Shown here: positions 56,191 to 64,000 of the stretch, piece by piece
Numbering within the stretch: position 1 is the first letter of the stretch
How the letters are laid out: each line of letters begins with the position of its first letter
Source of the DNA: Chionoecetes opilio
Taxonomy: Eukaryota > Arthropoda > Malacostraca > Decapoda > Majidae
Reading direction: 5' to 3'
Assembly: GCA_016584305.1 (NCBI GenBank)
Contig: JACEEZ010020909.1
Location: 1 to 64,000 of the forward strand
Length of the DNA stretch: 64,000 bases
Made by a program: the position numbers and the translations under genes
The notes under the pieces: model-generated
Database searches by the model: none
Seen by the model: only the letters and a program-made list of their open reading frames with translations
Told to the model about the DNA's origin: nothing

Positions 56191-59050
56191 CGGGGCTCTT
56201 TACGCTAAATCGGTTCCTTTTTAATTGTTTCTTATGGAAAAATTGTTTGGGTTTTTAAACAATTCAGTTTTAGAAAAAATTTTTGGGAAATAATTATGCC
56301 AAAAACCGGGGGATTCTGTATTTAAATACTAAATACTAAATATTTTAATTTGTATTTAATACTTTGTAAATACATTAAAAAACAAAAATTTTAATGCCAT
56401 AAATTAAAATATCAATTTTTCAAAAGTTTTCACTTTTTTTAATTATAAAATTTTCGAGGCACCAATTAAAAATTTAAACTTAAACTTTTTTCTTTTTGAA
56501 ATTAAGTAGCATTCCTTTGAGAATTCTAAAAACCTCTCGACACTAGGAATCCACTCGTAACAAAATGTTTGATTTGCATTTTATCAAAAAAGTTTGCACA
56601 CATTTTCAAAATATAAAATTCTTGGGTAAATAACCTACAGAAATGGCTGGGGGAGGCACCGAATCTATGACGATGAGAACAGAACCCCGACACCTAACGA
56701 TGTTTATCAACAGCAGGACAGGAACTGAATTGGTTGAGCTCTACCCTCTGTCCGCGGCTCCGCCAGCCCTCGCCCCCAAAACCCCCTACACCACCTTTTT
56801 TCCACCTCCCCCTCCCCTTTCCCCAATACCTTGCTGCGGTAGATGCTGTTGATATAAATTGATAAGAAATTAGCACTGATAATTTTGTTTTTTGGGTCAA
56901 AGGCAAAAAATGTCTATTTTTCAGCTCCCGGCTTTTTAAATTTAAATTACATATTCTAGAAAGTCTGAAAAAAAAAGGTTTTTCCCTTAAATTTTCCCTT
57001 AGATTTTTGCTTTTCCCTTTAGAAACCTACTCAACCTAAATTTCCTAAAAATGGGGAAAATTTTCCTTTGAAAGGGGAAACCTGGTTCACTTAACATCAG
57101 GGTTGCCAATATTTGGGGGGTTTAGGCCAAATTAACTGAAAAAAAAGTTTTTAAATTTATATATTATGTTTTAAATACAATATTTTTGAATCTCATTAAA
57201 TTTTAAAAATCCGGGTATTTAAAATACATGAAAAAAAGGGTTTTTATAAAATAATTTTCTAAATACACAAATGATTTAAAACGTATTTAAATAAAATGAT
57301 TTATATACTCCCCCAGTCTGTAGAGGGTGCAAAAAGGGAAGTTTAAGCAGTTTTTGAGAGATGGTGTGGAAAAATTAATGTTTTTACCTAGTGTTTTTAC
57401 CTATTGTAAATAAGGAATTTTTTTTTTCGGCTACATCGAGTTTTCCTGAAAAATCTAGTTCCGTTAAACGGCTTCCACTTTTCCCAAAAAATATTGCATA
57501 TTGAGGGGTTAACATGGGTTTTGTTTGGAAAAAGGCTTCCTGAACTTGATACTTAATTCTGAATGATTTTTTCATTTCAAAATAGGTATAGGCTTACAGA
57601 TCAACAAAAATAGAGAAAATTTTTTTTTTTATTAAGTGAAGTTAAATTTCCCATAGGACATAAAGAATGATAATTTTTAAAATTTTATAATAAAAAAAAC
57701 ATGCAGTACTACTAGACTTATGGTGTGTATTGTTACCTAAGGCCTGAATCACACGTAATTAATCTTACTCTATACAACATCAGGGGTGCTTCTTTTGACC
57801 TAGGATGAAGATTTTTTTATTACAATGAACTGTTTAATTATTTTTGCCTTTGGATTTTAAAAAAATTTTCATAGTGTTTTAATTTTTGAAAAATTGGGGA
57901 AACTGAAGTAAGGAATGAAACCCTTTAACATTAAGTATAGCAGACCCTATCAGGAATTGGTTACAAACTCGCCAGAACTATGCCGTCTGTTGGGTTTTGG
58001 GTCAAAAAAAACAGGGTATAGTTATATGATTTAATAGAAGCCAAATTATCACTGTCTATTGGCAGAAACATAAGAAAATTGCTTCTGAGAGGATAGTGGG
58101 GCGTTCACACCTTTCACTGACCTCTTCCCCAGAATAGACCCACACCACACACATCCCTTCACTCCCCAGGATGCTCGGGCCCAATGATTCACCCTCCTGA
58201 CCCATCTCCCCATCCCTTTTTTTGGGTTTTTTCCCCTTTTTTCACTTTACATGTATACTTTTATCATTCCCCCTTTACCCTTTTCTTTAAATTTTATGAC
58301 CAAAAAGCTTCAGTTTTCCCCTGGCTTCTTTCTAGTTAAGGCGTTCGCACATTATTTATTTTGTTATTCTTCCATGTTTTTTACTTTATATTGAAGGACA
58401 AAAAATGGAAAACACATTTGTACCAGTAAACAGAACATGTTGATTTTTGGTTTCCCCAGCGTTTTGGGGTTACTATCCACGTGTCAGAGAAAATCGGGGG
58501 CCATTTCAATGGGGCCTCAGACCCAACCCCAAAAATGATTCCCAAAAGGTAGGTGATTTTGCCTCAGATATTTTTTAATCCCTTATTTTTTTTGGAGATA
58601 TTATCCCCTTTGCTTTTCATTTTAAACAAAAGGGGTCACTTTTATAGAAAATTATATGTTTCATTAAAATGCAAGAATTTTGTAAACCCTTTTTCCCCTA
58701 TATATAGGGCATTCTCCATGGTGCCAAATTTTAGCAATTCCCCTTATGACCCATATTTCAGAGCTCATTTAGGTGGTCTCATCCCCCATCTTTTTTTTTT
58801 ATCTGCTTGGTAATTTAAAACCCCCCTATGTTATTGCTTGTTTTTCTCTTCCCCAAATTTACCAAACCATTTATTCCCCCTTCCTGTCTACATTTCTAAA
58901 CTGTCTAATCTTGTAGTATTTGTTAAAACTAAAATATTCAAGGCCACCCTATATCTTCAGTCTTTCTCACTTCTAATGCTCTCAGACCTGCCCTTCCAGA
59001 TGCCCCAAATTATATCCACTTCATCTTTTTTGCTTTGCCCCTAGAGGCTA
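56191..59050. other. AT-rich, low-quality sequence, no gene
   Basis: Nothing recognisable as gene or RNA on either strand. Repeated AAATACTAAATA (52,480-52,550 and 56,320-56,345) and AAATTTCC motifs (57,000-57,070, compare 32,600-32,720) show dispersed repeats. Confidence 0.45.
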
Positions 59051-59057
59051 ACCAAAA

Positions 59058-59175
59058 ACACACCCCCACACACACACACACAAAACCACACACACACACA
59101 CACACCCACACACACACACCCCACACACACACACACACACCACACACCCCCAAACACACAACACAAAACCCCCAC
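59058..59175. repeat. (CA)n microsatellite
   Basis: ACACAC-rich run with C interruptions, ending about 40 bp before the 5' truncation point of the following LINE. Confidence 0.85.
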
Positions 59176-59215
59176 CCCAACACACACAACAAAAACCACC
59201 CAAAAAGAAAAAAAA

Positions 59216-60960
59216 GGGGAAACTATGAGGGGAATATAAAAAAAAAATGTAAGAATAAACCCGAAACTTTCTAAAGATAATAATGGAAAATGAAAAAAAA
59301 GGTTTAAATAAAAAGCAAAAGGTAGAAGGGCATAGTGTACGAAGATGCATTACAACGGCCGGGTGTGAATAAGTGTTTTACAGACTGTATTTAAAAGAGA
59401 AAGTAATTTTAAAAACGAAAAAAAAATAGCAAAAAAAAAATATAAGGAAGACATAAAAGTAGACGTAATAGAAGTAAAAAGGCAAGGGAAAGTAAAGAGT
59501 GAAAAAAACCCCGGGGCCCAGATGGGTGTAAAAACTGGAAAATTTGAAAGGGTCAGAAAACCCAATGCAGGAAATTACAATGTAAATGGAGTTCACCAAG
59601 GAGAGAAAGGTCCCGTTTTGTTTGGGGAAAAGGGAAAATATTGTCCCAAATTCAAAAAGGAGGTGAAAAAGAAAAAACCACTAAATTACAGGCCGTATCA
59701 TTAACAAGTGTATGGCAAAAATGGTGAAAAAATTGTGAAAGACAGGGGTTGAAAATTTGGAAGAGACAAACCCCCTTGCAGGTGGCCATTTGGTTTTAGA
59801 GGGGGAATGTCAGTAAAACAAACTATGAGCTTTATCGAGAGTGATCGATGTGAAAAGGGAAAGAAAAAGGGGGGTCGTTTTGCATTTATTGGACCTAAAG
59901 AAGGCATTTGACAAGGTACCCATAAGAGAGCCGGAAGCTAGAACTTTAGGGGGATTGAAGGGGGTTTGTGAAGTGGAGGAAAGACTTTTGAGCAACAGAG
60001 AGAGGGAAACAGAAATAAAAGATCAAAAGTCAAAAATGGTGCAGTTGATAAGGGATTTCCCTCAAGGGATCGTAGGCCCCCAGTGATGTTTTGGGTCTAT
60101 GTAAATGATATGGGCAGAAGGAGTAAACAGTTATAGAGTTTTTTCGCTGATGAGAAAAATACAAAGAAAATGAAAGTAAAAAGGACTGTGAGGATTAAAA
60201 AGGATCTAGAAAATTTTTCAGAGGGAGTAAAATATGGGAAAAAGGATTTTTAATGCCAAAAAGTGTAAAGTGAGGAAAATGGGCAGTAGCAAAAAGAACA
60301 GAAAAAGGAAAAACTATTCAAGGGGAAACAATGGATAATCAAAACAAAGGGTTCGAAAAAAGATCTGGGGATGGATTAAGGACAATTTGTCACCAGAGAA
60401 GCATATAAACAAGATCACAGGGATACATCCCAGTTCCCTGAAAATATAAAAAGGGCATTCAAAACGGATGAAGAGGATCAAGAAATTGATAACATCTCTG
60501 ATTCCCCCCAAGGTTTGGAATATGCGGCAGTGTTTTGGGTCAACTAAAAAAAAAAGGATATAAGGAAGATTGAAGAAACAAAGAGCAGCCCAAAAATGGC
60601 TCCAAGCCTGAGAGTTTTTAAATTGAAAAAGACTTTAAAGACTAAAACTCCCAACATTTGAAAAAAAGAAGAGAAGGGGAGTTTTTTATAGCGTGTATGA
60701 GATCAATGGGTCAAAAAAAATTGTAGAAATGACCCTTTGTGGGGACGACAGAATAAAAAGAGGTCATGAAAAGAAATTGAAAAGGACAACATCAAGAGGG
60801 ATAAAAAAAAAATAAGCTTCCCGTTAGAACCCTAAAAGCCTGGAACCCTTGATGAAAAATGATTAATGCAAGAAGTTTTCAGGACTTTAAAAGGCAAACT
60901 GGAAAATAGTAGTTTTGGAGAGGGGACAGTACACCCTAGCTTTTTTTCCTGTATGTTACA
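59216..60960 (+). pseudogene. LINE family A, 5'-truncated copy (RT region)
   Basis: Plus strand through many frameshifts: NYEGNIKKKCKNKPETFYRY (pre-RT linker), KKPLNYRPYH (finger block), LDLKKAFDKVP (catalytic Asp, 59,888-59,920), RDQKSK...DFPQGIVGPQ, VYVNDM, then EYAAVFWVN and RIKRGHEKKLK in the C-terminal region. The 5' boundary is where similarity to 63,135 begins. Family assignment (jockey/CR1-like, familiar from decapods) is from memory. Confidence 0.75.
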
Positions 60961-61059
60961 ATAGGTAAAACAACTAGGTAAATAACCCCAAACACACGTC
61001 ACTAGTGTACAGCGCCCTGGAAGGCCCCTACACAACTGGCTTTTGGTGACTGGCTGCTT

Positions 61060-64000
61060 TTGAACAAAAAAGGAGCAGGGGCCCAAAAAAAAGATTTGAG
61101 ATTTACAGGTGAGAGCATGCAGTTAATAGTCTCTCTCCAAATGATTAGCCAAAAAAATGAAAAAAAAATTGGAAGTAAACAAAGAAATGGAAGATCCAGC
61201 CACGATTCCCTTTTTATGGCTTTGATTCCAAAAAAAAGAAAAATTTAGGGCTGAAAAAAGAAAACCCGAGAAGTCTTAATTTTCTAGAAAAGGGAGTACA
61301 CGAAATATGGATAAATAGAGAAGATGGGAAAAAAAAAAATTTTGTACTGGAAAAAAAATAATACTATTTGAAAAAAAGAGGGGAAAATTAAATGGTAAAA
61401 AAGACGACAAAAAGGGGTTGAAAATGCATGAGAAATTAAGCAAAACAAAGAAATGGAAAATGACACAAAGGAAATGAAAAAATGAAAGAAAGACATGGAA
61501 GATAGAAAAAGACCCAAAAAAGCTTACATCAAATAATAAAGACAAGAAAAAGAAAAAAAAAATCTGACCAAAGAAGTGTCAAAATAATCAAACAAAAGGA
61601 AAAAATTTTTGTAAGAGATACGGGGCAAAAAGAAATGGTCATCATTTTTGGCTCAAAGAAAAAGTGCCCCCCCAAAAAAACAAAAAAGAGGGAAAAAAAG
61701 AAAGTGTCAAAAGAAATATTTAAAGTAGTAGAAAAAAATACGGAGAAGAAGAAGAAATAGAAGAGATACCAGGTTTGGCAAAAATATGAGGAGGGAGGGG
61801 CCCCCCCCCCCTTAAAAAGTTAAGTTTTGGTCACAAACTACAGCACAAGACATATTTTTTAAACTGGAAAATTTGGCAAAAGACAGAAGAATATAAGAAA
61901 ATTGGATAAAAAAAGAATGAATGAGGAAGAAAAAGCTAGATTTAATGTTTCTGTTTAAAAAAGCCAAAAAAAAAAACGAATTGAGAAGGAAGAGGAAAAA
62001 CGAAATTCTATTTGGAGGTTTTTTGGCCAAAAATGAAGAAGTGGGATCTAAAAGAGAAAAGTAAAGAGAAACGTTCAAAGGAAAATGAAAAAAGGATGGC
62101 GGGTACGACACAAAATTTAAAAGGGGTAGTGTCAACATTTTAAAAGAAGTAAACGTTTCCTGAGAGCCATGAAATCAGGGCATATTGGGGTTTTGTGAAA
62201 AGAAGCGAGGATTCTGAGGATGTGCCAGTTGGGAGGGTCAATTAATGTATGGAGGAGAAAAAAAAAACCAGAAAAAAGGGGGGTGGTGTAATGGGGTTTT
62301 TAAAAAAGGGAAAGGGGGTAGAGGGGAAAGTGGAAAAAGGAGAAGGTATGGCAGAGGGTTTTAAGGAGAGCGGGATAAAAAAAAGGAAAGAATAAGAGAC
62401 TTTTGTACTTGGATACGTTCCCACAAAAAAAAACTCCTGTGGGAGAGAAGAGTATGGAGACATGATAAAAAACACAAGCAATTTTAAAAATCAAAAGGAA
62501 ATTTTGAGAACATAATTTTGATGGGGGATTTTAAATGCAAAAAAGTTTGCTGGGAAAAGGAAACTAAGGGGGAGAAGACTCATGGGGTGGTACATTGTTG
62601 GATTGGTAATGAATAACACATACTAGTGGTTAAAGAGAAAACCCAAGATCAGAGGGGGGCGAAAACCACAAAACTAACCTACTATGACGAAAGAAGGGAA
62701 TAATTAGTAAAAAAATTATCAGTGCCCACTTTGGGAAAAAGTGATCATGTACTTTTTGAATTGAAGTAAAAAGATTTCAAAAAAAAAGGGGGGGAAAGAA
62801 GAAAAAACAAGAAAGGAAATACAAATATGGAAAAACAAAATTTTACGGGGTTAAAAACATTTTTTCGGAGAGACGACGGAGTAATTTCCCGCAACAAGGA
62901 ACCCGAAAAAATGGGATGAGTTCATCCAAATTTAACAGAAGGAATAAATAATTATGCCCAAGGATGTTATCAGAAAGAAAAAGAATGAATGGTTTAACGA
63001 AAAAAAATAAATTAGCAAGACTAGAAGAAAAAAAAACATGGAAAAGTTGGAGGGAAAAAAAAAAGGGGGTTCAACCTTTTTGGGGAAGTACAAAACAATA
63101 AAATGAATATAAAATCCCAAAGAAAAAGAAAGTAACTATGAGAGGAATATAAAGAAAAATGTAAAAACGACCGAAAAATTTTCTATCATATATAAATGGA
63201 AAAAAATTAAAACAAGGGGGGGAAAGATAAGCTGAAGGTAGAAGGCATAGGTACGAAAATGCATTAAAAAGCCGAGGTGATTAATAAGTGCTTTTAGACG
63301 TATTACGAGAGAAAGTAATTTAAAAAAAAAAAATATAATTGCAAAAGAAAATATAATGGGAAAACTAAAAGTAGACGAATAGAAGTAAAAAGGTAAAGGA
63401 AAGTCAAGATGTGAGAAAACCCCCGGGCCAAGATAGTTCAAATTTGGGAAAAAAAGAGTGCATAACCAACTAGCAGGGAAAATTACATAGTGTAATTTTA
63501 GTGTTTTACTCAAGGAGAGCAGAGTCCCCCCTTTTTGGAAAAAAAGCAAATATTTGCCAATTTACAAAGGAGGGACAAAAAAAGAACCCCTAAATTACAG
63601 GCCATATCATTTAAAAAGTGTAGTGGCAAAAATGTGTGAAAAAAAATTTTGGGAAAGGGCAGATTTTGAAATATTTTTAAAAGGGCAACCCCACTCGGGT
63701 GGCCAGTTTGGTTTAAGGGGGAATGTCATGTACAACGAATTATAAGCTTTTATCAGAGTATCGATGGACACAGGAAAGAGGGGGGGTGGGTCAAATGCAA
63801 AATTTTTTTTTTTTTTTACCTAAAAAAGGCTTTTACAAGGTACCTCAAAGAGACTGCTCTGGAAGCTAGAAAGAGGAGGTTGAAGGGTGTTTGCTGAATG
63901 TGGAAGATTTTTGGGGCAACAGAGAGAGAACAGTAAAAAAAGATCAGAAGGCGAAAGGGCAGTGTGAAATGGAGTTCCTCAAAAACAGTATTGGCCCCAG
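61060..64000 (+). pseudogene. LINE family A, longer copy: ORF1, endonuclease, RT (runs off window)
   Basis: 61,060-62,130: Lys/Glu-rich ORF1 with KEKIFVRDTGQKEMVIIFGS (61,597-61,650) and a DTRFGKN block. About 62,150-62,790: AP-type endonuclease with LMGDFNCKKVCWE (62,519-62,557) and PLGKSDHVLFELK (62,728-62,766), giving the GDFN and SDH motifs. 63,135-64,000: RT start with KEPLNYRPYHLKSVVAKMCE (63,582) and QFGLRGNV; it stops at the window edge before the catalytic box is fully read. Frame is broken by homopolymer errors, so whether the copy is intact cannot be judged. Confidence 0.8.

Overview
This window looks like nuclear DNA of an arthropod, most likely a decapod crustacean. It has almost no open coding sequence and very many families of decayed transposons. 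It also carries long (TA)n arrays, GGTTA-rich tracts and tRNA-derived SINEs, and its non-LTR retrotransposons resemble ones I remember from crab and shrimp genomes. The taxon is an inference from memory; no search was possible. There is no bacterial, organellar or CRISPR signal.

Sequence quality is uneven. About 1-6,240, 21,250-27,800 and 50,190-64,000 have inflated homopolymers and a frameshift every few dozen codons, as in unpolished long-read consensus. About 6,240-21,250 and 27,800-50,190 read cleanly.

Layout: 1-6,240 holds two reverse-strand LINE relics. 6,300-21,000 is dense with SINEs and nested elements that target TA or TTAA, including a chain of three TA-target elements joined by TA dinucleotides (13,283-16,858). 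A THAP zinc-finger first exon lies on the minus strand at 17,900-17,994, behind a GC-rich promoter-like segment. 21,996-23,690 is an unrecognised, frameshifted, coding-like stretch on the minus strand. 24,270-28,371 is a pair of direct repeats that look like LTRs. 28,370-29,813 is a relic of a ZMYM1-like hAT transposase, followed by a 2-kb nested palindrome (29,813-31,852). 33,630-37,480 holds transposon relics. 37,658-37,914 is a host exon, the N-terminus of a P5B ATPase of the ATP13A2/3 type, on the plus strand. 38,253-40,650 holds inverted TA-element ends facing each other across TA arrays.

The best candidate for something under-described is the DNA transposon at 41,150-43,844. It is 2,695 bp long, with 13-bp perfect terminal inverted repeats (TAGGG...), a separate 28-bp subterminal inverted repeat and a perfect 8-bp target duplication (ATCACCAG). 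Unoccupied copies of its target repeat lie nearby. One reading frame encodes a transposase of about 746 codons with only two stops, both TGA. Its D-D-CxxH-RW-E order is that of the hAT fold, but I see no BED finger and no recognisable hATC domain. I recall similar unnamed arthropod proteins, so it may be an under-described hAT-related lineage.

After that come a Tigger fragment truncated by a Copia-type retroelement (45,551-48,022), a 1.45-kb G-rich minisatellite (48,475-49,922), a possible Penelope relic, more TA elements, and two plus-strand copies of one LINE (59,216-60,960 and 61,060-64,000, running off the end). The two host exons are divergent (THAP leftward, ATP13A rightward), about 19.7 kb apart. 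Nearly everything else is mobile DNA that probably sits in their introns or between them.
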